This document shows, one piece after another, positions 1-6,718 of a DNA stretch of 7,560 bases (position 1 is the stretch's first letter; every line of letters begins with the position of its first letter). The position numbers were made by a program, and so were the translations under genes. The stretch is from an uncultured Mailhella sp. Its GTDB lineage: Bacteria > Desulfobacterota > Desulfovibrionia > Desulfovibrionales > Desulfovibrionaceae. The stretch is taken from the NCBI GenBank assembly GCA_948482415.1, contig CAOMFZ010000109.1, positions 1 through 7,560 on the forward strand. The letters run 5' to 3'. The notes beneath the pieces are model-generated. The model ran no database searches. It saw nothing but the letters and a program-made list of their open reading frames with translations, and was not told the origin of the DNA.

Positions 1-66
1 CTCTTCCTGAGCAATAACAGATTTTCCCAACTGCAAAGCCTTATTCATTTGTTCTTGAGTTAACAT
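1..66 (-). CDS. N-terminus of an unidentified protein (cut by window edge)
   Basis: An ATG at 66 opens a frame that stays open for 22 codons to the left edge. The peptide begins MLTQEQMNKALQLGKS and continues VIAQEE. The start lies 7 bases after the TGA stop of the CNNM/CBS gene, which is typical of an operon partner, and a weak GAGAA ribosome site sits a few bases before it. A second ATG at codon 7 is an alternative start. Too little is visible to assign a family or function. Being open to the edge and tightly spaced is the only support, so the call is tentative. Confidence 0.5.
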   Translation of the reverse strand, partial: MLTQEQMNKALQLGKSVIAQEE

Positions 67-73
67 ATTGTTC

Positions 74-1159
74 TCATTTACTATTTACTGTGTTTTTATT
101 AACAGCGTTTTTATTATTGGTTAAATTTTTATTATTCATGAGGACCTGTTCCCTGCGTTTTTGCGCAAGCTCACGCATATCGTCAGTAATATCAGACTCA
201 TCCACAATTTCACGCCCCAGCAGTTCTTCCAGAATATCCTCCAGGCTGATAACGCCGGCAAGTCCGCCGTATTCATCAAGCACAGCAAATAAATGCTGGT
301 GCAAGTCTAAAAAATGATGCAGAACCTGGTCAAGACTTTGGCTTTCCAGCACAAAATGAATAGGCTGCATGAGACGCTCAAGTGTTTCCTCGTTTCTCCC
401 GCTGCGAATAGCCCGTTCAATTTCACGGCGCTGGACAATGCCGACCAAATCCTCATTATCGCCGGCATAGACGGGGATTCGGCTGAAAGACCAAAAGCCC
501 TCATGATTATAGGCTTCTGTCAGTTTCAAAGACATGGGCAGAGAAAAAACCACCGTTCTTGGTGTCATGACATCTTCAACCCGTTTTTTATCCAAGGTCA
601 GCACATTGGCAATGGTACTTTCTTCATAATCATTGATTGTGCCTGACTTTCTTGAAATACTTGCCAAAATTTTGATATCGTCTTCTGTGGCAGTGGGGGC
701 AACCTCTTTAGGGGTAATGAGCCGAGTCAGGAGGTTCAGAAAATAAGTAACGGGTGAAAGCAGAAGAATAATTGCCTGTAAAAAATACACCAAAACAGGA
801 GCAAGGGCATTGGTATAAATAACGCCGAATGTTTTGGGCAGAATTTCTCCAAAAACCAAAATCAACAAAGTCAAAATGACGCTGAAATAAATAAAATTTT
901 CCACCCCAAGCAGGTCAGCGGCAAGCGCTCCGGCAACGGTTGCCCCTGCTGTGTTCGCCACCGTATTCAGGGTTAAAATAGCGGAAATGGGTCTTTCCAC
1001 ATTGGTGCGCATGGCGTATAAAATATTGCCGGATTTTTTGCCGTCAGCCTTGAGTTTTTCAATATGTGTCCAGGACAGAGAATAAAGCATTGCCTCTGTT
1101 GTGGAGCAAAGCGAAGAAACGCCCACAACCAAAACAACCGTTATAATTAATTCAATCAT
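74..1159 (-). CDS. CNNM (DUF21) membrane protein with CBS domain pair, lacking CorC C-terminal domain
   Basis: This 361-residue inner-membrane protein belongs to the HlyC/CorC/CNNM group, whose members are linked to magnesium or other divalent-cation homeostasis or efflux. The N-terminal DUF21/CNNM domain (about 1-150) has hydrophobic segments near 1-20, 58-82, 88-106 and 118-146, the conserved NTVANT stretch (65-70) and the GEILPK motif (104-109). A cytoplasmic CBS pair follows: the first begins at the VMTPR motif (197-201), the second runs to about 315 and includes DEYGGLAGVISLEDILEELL. CBS pairs usually bind adenine nucleotides. The usual CorC_HlyC transporter-associated domain is missing. 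After residue 320 there is only a charged stretch and an Asn/Lys-rich tail (about 342-361). The start at 1159 follows a weak AGGTAAG ribosome site. The gene lies directly after the HU terminator with no clear promoter of its own. The family is clear; the transported ion is not. Confidence 0.9.
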   Translation of the reverse strand: MIELIITVVLVVGVSSLCSTTEAMLYSLSWTHIEKLKADGKKSGNILYAMRTNVERPISAILTLNTVANTAGATVAGALAADLLGVENFIYFSVILTLLILVFGEILPKTFGVIYTNALAPVLVYFLQAIILLLSPVTYFLNLLTRLITPKEVAPTATEDDIKILASISRKSGTINDYEESTIANVLTLDKKRVEDVMTPRTVVFSLPMSLKLTEAYNHEGFWSFSRIPVYAGDNEDLVGIVQRREIERAIRSGRNEETLERLMQPIHFVLESQSLDQVLHHFLDLHQHLFAVLDEYGGLAGVISLEDILEELLGREIVDESDITDDMRELAQKRREQVLMNNKNLTNNKNAVNKNTVNSK

Positions 1160-1177
1160 TTCTTACCTATAAGATAA

Positions 1178-1218
1178 CAAAAAGCCCACACATTGTACAA
1201 AAATACAAGTATGGGCTT
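1178..1218 (-). terminator. Intrinsic terminator after the HU/IHF gene
   Basis: On the minus strand a hairpin with outer stem AAGCCCA/TGGGCTT (1212-1218 with 1182-1188), an inner stem TTGTA/TACAA and a six-base loop is followed by a run of five U. It begins about 20 bases after the HU stop codon. The next gene starts only about 20 bases beyond the U run, so some read-through is likely needed to express it. Confidence 0.75.
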
Positions 1219-1239
1219 ATATTGACATAGAAAAAAGAG

Positions 1240-1515
1240 TTAGTCGTTTAAAAATTCTTTTAATTCTTTACCGGCACGGAAGAAAGACAAGCGTTTTGAA
1301 TCAACTTCAACTTTTTGACCGGTGCGAGGGTTGCGGCCTGCATATGCGCCGTACTCTTTTACTTTAAAACTTCCAAATCCACGGATTTCAACATGATCAC
1401 CTTCTAAAAGGGCATTTTTCATGTTGTCAACAAAAGTATTGACTACTAATGTTGCTTCATCAATAGAAATATTGGTTTGTTCAGACAAACTTTTAATAAG
1501 TTCGCTTTTATTCAT
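1240..1515 (-). CDS. HU/IHF-family DNA-bending nucleoid protein
   Basis: This is a 91-residue small basic histone-like protein of the normal family length (about 90). It forms dimers that bend and compact DNA and help replication, recombination and transcription. Visible marks are the N-terminal helix pair (1-40), the GFGSF strand (46-50), the beta-arm tip RNPRTG (61-66) with the DNA-intercalating proline at 63, and the C-terminal FRAGKELKEFLN helix. Features are mixed between HU and IHF: the arm tip suits either, while the GKEL C-terminus leans to IHF, so I do not choose a subunit name. The ATG at 1515 is preceded by a strong AAGGAG ribosome site. It has its own promoter (1570-1598) and terminator (1178-1218), so it is probably a single-gene transcript. 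Confidence 0.95.
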   Translation of the reverse strand: MNKSELIKSLSEQTNISIDEATLVVNTFVDNMKNALLEGDHVEIRGFGSFKVKEYGAYAGRNPRTGQKVEVDSKRLSFFRAGKELKEFLND

Positions 1516-1530
1516 GTATCACTCCTTACA

Positions 1531-1543
1531 TCAGCACTGCTGA
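1531..1543. repeat. 13-base palindrome in the HU leader
   Basis: TCAGCA-C-TGCTGA is a perfect 6+1+6 inverted repeat lying between the predicted start of transcription and the ribosome site of the HU gene. It could be a repressor operator or a short mRNA hairpin. Its position fits a regulatory role, but nothing else identifies a binding protein. Confidence 0.35.
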
Positions 1544-1569
1544 CATGATCAATCACGCAAGATTTGATA

Positions 1570-1598
1570 ATAATGCTATATAAAACTTACAATGTCAA
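1570..1598 (-). promoter_or_regulatory. Probable sigma-70 promoter of the HU/IHF gene
   Basis: On the minus strand there is a consensus -35 box TTGACA (1593-1598), a 17-base spacer and a CATTAT -10 box (1570-1575; four of six matches). It lies between the FlhG-like stop codon and the HU start, giving a leader of about 45-50 bases. The -35 box and spacing are convincing; the -10 box is moderate. Confidence 0.65.
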
Positions 1599-1618
1599 TA
1601 CTTTAAGTGCTAAATTTC

Positions 1619-2431
1619 CTATTTTTTCTCTAAAACACGCAGAGGATCCTGTCCTTCGAGATGCGGTTCCATACGGCTGTAAATTTTTAAAATACGGTCT
1701 GTCAACGTATTGATATCCTGAGCCGCGCTGCTTTCCGGAAATAATTCCATGAGCGGTTTTTGACGGATAACAGATTCCTGCAATTTGGTATCATGGCGCA
1801 CGCCGCCAAGCAAAACAGGATTGACATGCAAAAAGCGCTGACAAGCCATTTCCAAACGCTTGAAAGTAATTTCCTCTTCTTTGCGGCTTGCCACGTCATT
1901 GACCACCACCAGAAAATCTTTGACGCCCAAATCCTGACTTAATACTTTAATTAAAGCATAAGCATCGGTCAGCGCTGTTGGTTCCGGCGTCAGCACAATA
2001 ACCCGAATGGCTGCCATGGCTGCAAAGGACTGCACAGTACCGTGAATACCTGCTCCCAAATCCATAAGAATAATATCATAATCGCAAAGTGCCGGATTGA
2101 TACGCTTAATCAGCAAGTCACGCATATCATTATTCATATCTGTCAGTTCCGGCACACCTGATGCCGCAGGCAAAATATCAAAAGCTTCTTTTGTCCCTTT
2201 TTCCAGCGAAATAATCGCATTTTTAACATCTGCGCCGCTCAGCAGCACATCCTGCAAATTTTGTTCAGGCGTAATTCCCAGCAAAACATCAAGGTTTGCA
2301 AGCCCAAGATCGCAGTCCATAAGCAGAAGTGCATGTCCTTTTTGCGCAAGACTATACCCCATATTCAAGGAAAGGTTACTCTTCCCCACTCCGCCTTTGC
2401 CGCTCATAATGGCTAAACTCATTGTATTCAT
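1619..2431 (-). CDS. FlhG/MinD-like ParA-superfamily ATPase
   Basis: This 270-residue P-loop ATPase belongs to the MinD/ParA superfamily and is closest in motifs to FlhG (FleN/YlxH), which controls flagellar number and placement. The deviant Walker A is KGGVGKSN (12-19) with signature lysine 12. The A' motif DCDLGLANLDVLLG spans about 39-52, the Walker B/switch region DIILMDLGAGI about 119-129, and the FlhG-typical TPEPTALTDAYALIK stretch about 148-162. The protein starts directly at the P-loop and lacks the N-terminal extension carrying the DQAxxLR motif by which many FlhG proteins activate FlhF. No clear amphipathic MinD-type membrane helix is visible at the C-terminus. The ATG at 2431 follows an AGG ribosome site; a second ATG three codons in is possible. 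It lies 15 bases after the degenerate-GGDEF gene. No flagellar gene is in view, so it may be a paralogue with another localisation role. Confidence 0.85.
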   Translation of the reverse strand: MNTMSLAIMSGKGGVGKSNLSLNMGYSLAQKGHALLLMDCDLGLANLDVLLGITPEQNLQDVLLSGADVKNAIISLEKGTKEAFDILPAASGVPELTDMNNDMRDLLIKRINPALCDYDIILMDLGAGIHGTVQSFAAMAAIRVIVLTPEPTALTDAYALIKVLSQDLGVKDFLVVVNDVASRKEEEITFKRLEMACQRFLHVNPVLLGGVRHDTKLQESVIRQKPLMELFPESSAAQDINTLTDRILKIYSRMEPHLEGQDPLRVLEKK

Positions 2432-2446
2432 GTCGTAACCTGTCCC

Positions 2447-3340
2447 CTATTGCACGCCAAAGAAAAGAAAACGCTTTTCATTGGCATGGACAAATGAATT
2501 TTTTTCTTGTTTATTTTCCTGCTTGATAAAGGATTTTACCCTTATGCCTGTGGGGCTTGGCAGGGAAAGTGCCTGCTTTGCGTGGTCAAGCAAATTTTCT
2601 GCTGTGTCCATGGGACAAAATTCCGTCAGTCCCACATTAAAATCAAGCTCAATATGTTCTCTATGCAATTTCTGTTCTAAATCATCAATTATCTTTTCCA
2701 TAACGGCACTTGCAGAAAAATTCCTGCGCCCGGAAAGCACAATAATATAACCTAACCCGTTCATTTTGCTGATATAATCTTCAATAGTCAAATATTTGGC
2801 AAAACTTTGCATAATAAGGTCATGCACAAGGTCAGATGTCTGAATTTTGACAAGTCCCACGGTGAAAACGCCGGAACATTGACATTCCTTTTGCAGACGG
2901 TGAATGAAAAGCGGATATTCCAAGAGCGTCAAATTATATTCTTTTTCAATTTTCCGAAGCCAGCCTTTTTTTATGCCTTCCAAAAGCCATGCTTCCACGC
3001 CCTCTAAGGGATTTTGCAGCGTTTCAGAAAATTCTGCAAAATTTTCTTTGCTGTAGCCCATTAAACAAAGCTGCCAGACTGTGGCATTTTTAGGGGTTTG
3101 CATAATATCATAGAGCAGGGCTTTCTCTTCCTGTTCATTTAAATTGGCAAAATGGACAAGGTGGGTTAAAGAGGCAAATTGAGGTGCAGTTTCCTCAAAA
3201 CTTTCCTCTTCCGCAATATCCTGCATGGAAAACTGCGGTTTTGCCTGTTCAGTCTGCGCTGTATCCGCCGCATCAGAACTGAAACCCCAGTCCTTTGCAC
3301 AATCAGCAAGTAAATTCCATTGACTTGCACTGTCTAACAT
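2447..3340 (-). CDS. Protein with a degenerate, probably non-catalytic GGDEF domain
   Basis: This 297-residue soluble protein has no signal peptide or membrane segment. Residues about 1-60 are acidic and low in order. Residues 60-135 look helical and match no domain I recognise. Residues about 138-271 follow the GGDEF (diguanylate cyclase) pattern: a start like the LTGL-NR segment (LTLLEYPLFIHRL), a strand then NGLGY (194-198) where GGDEF should stand, and the closing pattern NVGLTEFCPMDTAENLLDHA followed by KQALSL, matching the usual SIGIA and LL-AD-AL-AK-G-N-V blocks. The catalytic acidic residues are replaced and no RxxD inhibitory site is visible. It is therefore unlikely to make cyclic di-GMP and may be a ligand sensor or protein-binding module. 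The ATG at 3340 follows an AAGGGA ribosome site embedded in the end of prfB, 3 bases after the prfB stop. It precedes the FlhG-like gene by 15 bases, suggesting linked function. The GGDEF assignment rests on pattern reading. Confidence 0.7.
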   Translation of the reverse strand: MLDSASQWNLLADCAKDWGFSSDAADTAQTEQAKPQFSMQDIAEEESFEETAPQFASLTHLVHFANLNEQEEKALLYDIMQTPKNATVWQLCLMGYSKENFAEFSETLQNPLEGVEAWLLEGIKKGWLRKIEKEYNLTLLEYPLFIHRLQKECQCSGVFTVGLVKIQTSDLVHDLIMQSFAKYLTIEDYISKMNGLGYIIVLSGRRNFSASAVMEKIIDDLEQKLHREHIELDFNVGLTEFCPMDTAENLLDHAKQALSLPSPTGIRVKSFIKQENKQEKNSFVHANEKRFLFFGVQ

Positions 3341-3343
3341 AAA

Positions 3344-4460
3344 CTATCCCTTATTTTTTTGCTCATGGGCAAAAAGTAAATAATCACGGATAAATGTATC
3401 AAGTTTTCCGTCAAGAACCGCGTCCACATCGCCCATTTCCGAATTGCTTCTATGGTCTTTCACCAACCTGTATGGCTGCATGGTATAGGTGCGGATTTGG
3501 CTGCCAAAAGAAATTAAATCCTTTCCCGCATAATCTGCCTGCTTTGCCGCGTCCCGTTTGCTTCGTTCGTGTTCATAGAGCCGGGCTTTCAAAATGCGCA
3601 TGGCAGATTCTTTATTGCTGTGCTGGGATTTTTCATTTTGGCACTGCGCCACAATGCCTGTGGGAATATGGGTAATGCGCACAGCAGATTCTGTTTTATT
3701 GACGTGCTGCCCGCCGGCACCGGACGCCCTGTATACGTCAATGCGCAAGTCATCTTCTTTTATTTCAATGGTGATATCATCGCTTGCATCCGGCAAAACA
3801 TCAACAGACGCAAAAGACGTATGCCTGCGTCCGGAGCTGTCAAAAGGAGAAATGCGAATGAGCCTGTGTATCCCCTTTTCTCCTTTCAAAAAGCCATAGG
3901 CATTGGCGCCCTGTACCCGAAACGTAATACTTTTTGTGCCTGCTTCGTCGCCTGCCAGATAATCTAAAATTTCCACTTTATAATGCTTCAAATCAGCATA
4001 GCGAAAATACATGCGTTCCAGCATGGACGCCCAGTCCTGTGCTTCTGTGCCGCCGGCACCCGGATGAATATCCATAATAGCATCCATGTGGTCGGTTTCA
4101 TCAGCAAGAAGAATTGCCATTTCTGTATTTTCTAAAAGATTATGCAAAAACTCCGCCTGTTCATTCAAAGAAACAAGAGCTTCTTCTTCGCCCTCATCAG
4201 CAAAGGTCAGCCAATCCTGCATATCGGTATAGGCGCGCTCCAAAGCTTTATATTCAGCAATTTCTTCTTCCAGACGACGTTTTTCCTTGAGCAGAGGAGT
4301 AATTTTAGCCTGGTCGCTCCACGCATCAGGCGCGGCAATTTTTTCTTCAAGATCCTTTAATCGTTCTTCTTTTTGTTTGAGGTCAAAGCCTCCTCCAAAG
4401 GGATTGATATTGTTCTGTGAGATTTTGACACCATGTTTTTAATTCTGCCAACTGTAACAT
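3344..4460 (-). CDS. prfB: Peptide chain release factor 2 (RF2), expressed by programmed +1 frameshift
   Basis: RF2 recognises UGA and UAA stop codons and triggers release of the finished protein from the ribosome. The full product needs a +1 shift: zero-frame codons from ATG 4460 encode 25 residues starting MLQLAELKTWCQ and end at CTT (4386-4388) followed by in-frame TGA (4383-4385). Skipping one base joins the long frame from GAC at 4384. The joined product is 371 residues, the normal RF2 length. The stop-codon-reading SPF motif falls at about 204-206 and the catalytic GGQ at about 249-251, almost exactly as in E. coli. The residue shortly before GAGGQ is alanine, as in most bacteria, rather than the threonine of E. 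coli K-12. The start follows an AAAAAGGAAATT ribosome site. Annotating only from 4243 would truncate the protein: that codon is a TTG inside the N-terminal helices. It is the first gene of a unit with the GGDEF-like and FlhG-like genes, driven from 4493-4520 and self-regulated by RF2 level. Confidence 0.97.
4382..4396 (-). promoter_or_regulatory. prfB programmed +1 frameshift site
   Basis: On the minus strand the order is GGAGG, three bases, CTT, TGA, C. This is the classic RF2 autoregulation signal: a Shine-Dalgarno-like sequence three bases before a slippery CUU, then a UGA with a following C that makes termination weak. When RF2 is scarce the ribosome slips to the +1 frame and makes RF2. 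The UGA is codon 26, the same place as in E. coli. A second AGG between the GGAGG and CTT is a small local variation. Confidence 0.95.
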
Positions 4461-4492
4461 ACAATTTCCTTTTTACGCATAAATAAGTATTG

Positions 4493-4520
4493 ATTATAGG
4501 CAGTTAATAAATTTTTGCAA
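4493..4520 (-). promoter_or_regulatory. Sigma-70 promoter of the prfB unit
   Basis: On the minus strand TTGCAA (4515-4520) and a perfect TATAAT (4493-4498) are separated by 16 bases. Transcription would begin near 4486, giving a leader of about 25 bases before the prfB ATG. It sits directly beyond the terminator of the upstream redox operon, which makes an independent start sensible. Confidence 0.75.
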
Positions 4521-4535
4521 TAAAAATTTTCCCAT

Positions 4536-4566
4536 AAAAAAAGGCGTACCTTGTACGCCTTTTTTT
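4536..4566. terminator. Strong bidirectional intrinsic terminator ending the redox operon
   Basis: The GC-rich stem GGCGTAC/GTACGCC (4543-4549 with 4553-4559) has a three-base loop and is flanked by seven A on one side and seven or more T on the other. It therefore forms a hairpin plus U run on either strand. It begins 4 bases after the TAA stop of the Fe-S subunit gene and separates that operon from prfB. It shows there is no further subunit gene in this transcript. Confidence 0.9.
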
Positions 4567-4570
4567 GTAT

Positions 4571-5974
4571 TTATTCTTCAGTTTCTTCTTTTGGTTTCAA
4601 GTTTTCAGGAACAATAACCATTTTGAGAAGCAGAGGTTTGAGGAAGAACCATTCCAAATCCTTGGCTTCTTCAGGATAAACTTCTTTCATGTCACGGATG
4701 GCGTCCCAGCAGTTATGACAGGGAGCAACAACCTGATTGCAGCCGGTTGCCTTGATTTGTTCAAGTTTTGGGTGCAGACCGATATTGCGCTGTTCACGGT
4801 AAAGTCCAATACCGTTGAAACCACCGCCGCCGCCGCAGCAGAAGTTATGTTCTCTGTTGTTTTCCATTTCATGGAAATCTTCAGCGATATAGCTCATAAT
4901 GGTGCGGGTAGCATTGGAAAGACCATAGTTGCGGACATAGTTGCAGGAATCTTGCAAAGTAATAGGCGTTTTAATGCGTTTAGCAGGGTCAATTTTGAGT
5001 TTGCCGGATTTAAGCGCTTCAGCAACCCATTCTACATAGTGCACAAAACGAACCGGCGGTTCACCGTTTTCAATGCCAGCCCAGTAAGGACCTTCAATGG
5101 CAGACGCACGGAAAGCGTGTCCGCATTCTGTGGTAACAACAGTTTTTGGTCTCAGGCGTTTAATGGAATCATAAATGCGGTTGACGTTCATGGTACAGCC
5201 TTCCCAGTCCCCTGCATACAAAGTCAGAGAAGTAGTATCCCAGCCTACACTCGGCACTGTCCAGTTTTCTCCGGCAATGTGGAATAATATAGCGGCTTCT
5301 GCAAGGTCGTTGGGATAGTGTTTTACTTCACGCGCATTGATAACGTACATAATGTCAGCATCTTCCTTATCCACAGGAATTTCAAGACCCGGCCATTCTT
5401 CTTCGTTTTCTTCCACCATCCATTCGCAGGTATCCACAAAATCTTCGCTGGTAACGTCCATTTGCGCGCCGTAAACTCTGTGCATGCCGGAACCGATTTT
5501 AAGTTCCCACGGCACAAAGCCCTGATTGAACAAAAGTCCGCGCATATAGCTCATCATAACGCCGGTATCAATACCATACGGGCAGTACATGGCACAGCGG
5601 TTACAGGTTGTGCATTGGCTCCAGGCAACTTCCATGGCATGCAGCATAAATTCTGTATCCACATTGCCGTTGCGGCGAATCATTTCACCCAATGTGCTTT
5701 GGATTTTATAGGACGGAATTTGTTTTGGGTCTCTGTTGTTGGCAACATAAAGAAAACAGCTTTCTGCACACATGCCGCAGTGAGCGCACATATCAAGCCA
5801 AGTACGGGTACGGCTTTTGCAGGTTGTTTCAAGGTCATGACGAAGTCTGTCCACATCAACTTCAAGATGTTTCATTTCTTCGTAATATTGTTTGCCGCCT
5901 TTATCGCTTAAAAGATGTTTGATACCTTCTGCTGTTGTAATTGGTTCTCTTTTACAAAAAATACCTTCAGGCAT
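4571..5974 (-). CDS. Cytoplasmic Fe-S/CCG-domain subunit of an Hmc/Tmc-type transmembrane redox complex (TmcB/HmcF-like)
   Basis: This 467-residue protein belongs to the HdrD/DsrK/HmcF/TmcB family and probably faces the cytoplasm, passing electrons between the membrane cytochrome b and a soluble partner. Two ferredoxin-type [4Fe-4S] motifs are visible: C63, C66, C69, C73 and C121, C124, C127, C131 (followed by P). The C-terminal half holds two CCG-type regions. The first is degenerate (C260 and C284-GH). The second is complete: C344, CCG at 379-381 inside a glycine run, and CxxC at 419-422, the pattern that binds the unusual catalytic [4Fe-4S] cluster in HdrB-type domains. There is no signal peptide or membrane segment. 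The start at 5974 has a strong AAGGAG ribosome site. It is the last gene of the operon, 41 bases after the membrane subunit. Its length and its order after the membrane subunit resemble HmcE-HmcF as much as Tmc, so I give no firm symbol. DsrK is less likely because the rest of the dsrMKJOP set is absent. Confidence 0.88.
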   Translation of the reverse strand: MPEGIFCKREPITTAEGIKHLLSDKGGKQYYEEMKHLEVDVDRLRHDLETTCKSRTRTWLDMCAHCGMCAESCFLYVANNRDPKQIPSYKIQSTLGEMIRRNGNVDTEFMLHAMEVAWSQCTTCNRCAMYCPYGIDTGVMMSYMRGLLFNQGFVPWELKIGSGMHRVYGAQMDVTSEDFVDTCEWMVEENEEEWPGLEIPVDKEDADIMYVINAREVKHYPNDLAEAAILFHIAGENWTVPSVGWDTTSLTLYAGDWEGCTMNVNRIYDSIKRLRPKTVVTTECGHAFRASAIEGPYWAGIENGEPPVRFVHYVEWVAEALKSGKLKIDPAKRIKTPITLQDSCNYVRNYGLSNATRTIMSYIAEDFHEMENNREHNFCCGGGGGFNGIGLYREQRNIGLHPKLEQIKATGCNQVVAPCHNCWDAIRDMKEVYPEEAKDLEWFFLKPLLLKMVIVPENLKPKEETEE

Positions 5975-6015
5975 TGTCAGCTCCTTCTATCAGGTTTCAC
6001 GTTAATGAAATAAAA

Positions 6016-6696
6016 TTACCATGGGAAAGCAGGACCACGATTGTGTCCGCCGCGTTTAATAGCAAAGTCCATACCGATTTGTGCACGGGACATGAAGAAC
6101 AAAACAATGTGAGAAAGTTTTGTGAATGGCGCCACAATAAGGAAAATTTCAGCAGTAAGAATATGAGCAAATTCCCAGAAAGAATAGCTGGATACGCTGA
6201 AACGGAACATAATGCCTGTCAGAAGCGGCAAGCCTGCAATAATGAGTACAAACCAATCTTGTTTGGTGGTAAGAGCTTTTGCAGCAGGACAGGAAATTCT
6301 GCGGTAAGCCAAACCTAAAAGTCCAAGCACAGCCACAATGCTCAAGATATCGGCAAGAGGAGCCGGCAGGGCAGGCAGGGAAATGCCAAATAAATATTCA
6401 ATAACAACAGCATGCTGCAAAAGGAATAACGGCAGTAAAATCATGCCAATGTGGAACATAAAGAAAACAGTTGTCATAAACGGATTGATGCGCCATGAGC
6501 GTGTACCGCCGGGAATTATCCATTTAAAAATAGAATGGAAAGCACCCTGCAGGCCAAGTCCCATTTGCGGTTTATAGGCAACACGGTCAAGTTTTTGGCT
6601 TAATCCATTAATATATAATACAACACGAGCAATCATACCAATGACAAAAACTGCAATGGCAATGTATAAAAGTGGTCCGTAAAGAAAATTCAACAT
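6016..6696 (-). CDS. NarI-like cytochrome b membrane subunit (TmcC/HmcE-like)
   Basis: This 226-residue integral membrane protein probably anchors the complex and carries b hemes across the membrane to move electrons between the periplasmic cytochrome and the cytoplasmic Fe-S subunit. About five hydrophobic segments are visible, near 5-29, 72-98, 112-131, 147-164 and 172-202. Histidines 82 and 95 in or near the second segment and 178 and 196 in the last resemble the paired heme ligands of the NarI/DsrM group. I start it at the ATG at 6696, which has a GGAGG ribosome site (6705-6709) eight bases upstream. A longer frame from a TTG at 6711 would overlap that site and is unlikely. The gene begins 22 bases after the cytochrome stop. 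The length equals what I recall for HmcE (about 226). The exact subtype, Hmc or Tmc, is inferred. Confidence 0.85.
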   Translation of the reverse strand: MLNFLYGPLLYIAIAVFVIGMIARVVLYINGLSQKLDRVAYKPQMGLGLQGAFHSIFKWIIPGGTRSWRINPFMTTVFFMFHIGMILLPLFLLQHAVVIEYLFGISLPALPAPLADILSIVAVLGLLGLAYRRISCPAAKALTTKQDWFVLIIAGLPLLTGIMFRFSVSSYSFWEFAHILTAEIFLIVAPFTKLSHIVLFFMSRAQIGMDFAIKRGGHNRGPAFPW

Positions 6697-6704
6697 AAAT
6701 TTTT

Positions 6705-6709
6705 CCTCC
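6705..6709 (-). promoter_or_regulatory. Ribosome binding site that sets the start of the membrane subunit
   Basis: GGAGG on the minus strand lies 8 bases before the ATG at 6696. A possible TTG start at 6711 overlaps this site, so the shorter protein is preferred. Confidence 0.8.
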
Positions 6710-6718
6710 AATCATCCA

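Noticed and set aside
3344..4243. A 299-residue RF2 frame starting at 4243 as the complete prfB
   Set aside because: The codon at 4243 is a TTG inside the N-terminal helices with no suitable start context. The frameshift site and the upstream ATG at 4460 give the normal 371-residue protein.
4565..5287. A 240-codon open frame on the plus strand opposite the Fe-S subunit gene
   Set aside because: It is a mirror frame of a clear, motif-rich gene, has no ribosome site or family pattern, and its composition follows the complementary codons.
6016..6711. Membrane subunit starting at the TTG at 6711
   Set aside because: The TTG overlaps the GGAGG ribosome site itself. The ATG at 6696 is correctly spaced and begins at a normal membrane-protein N-terminus.
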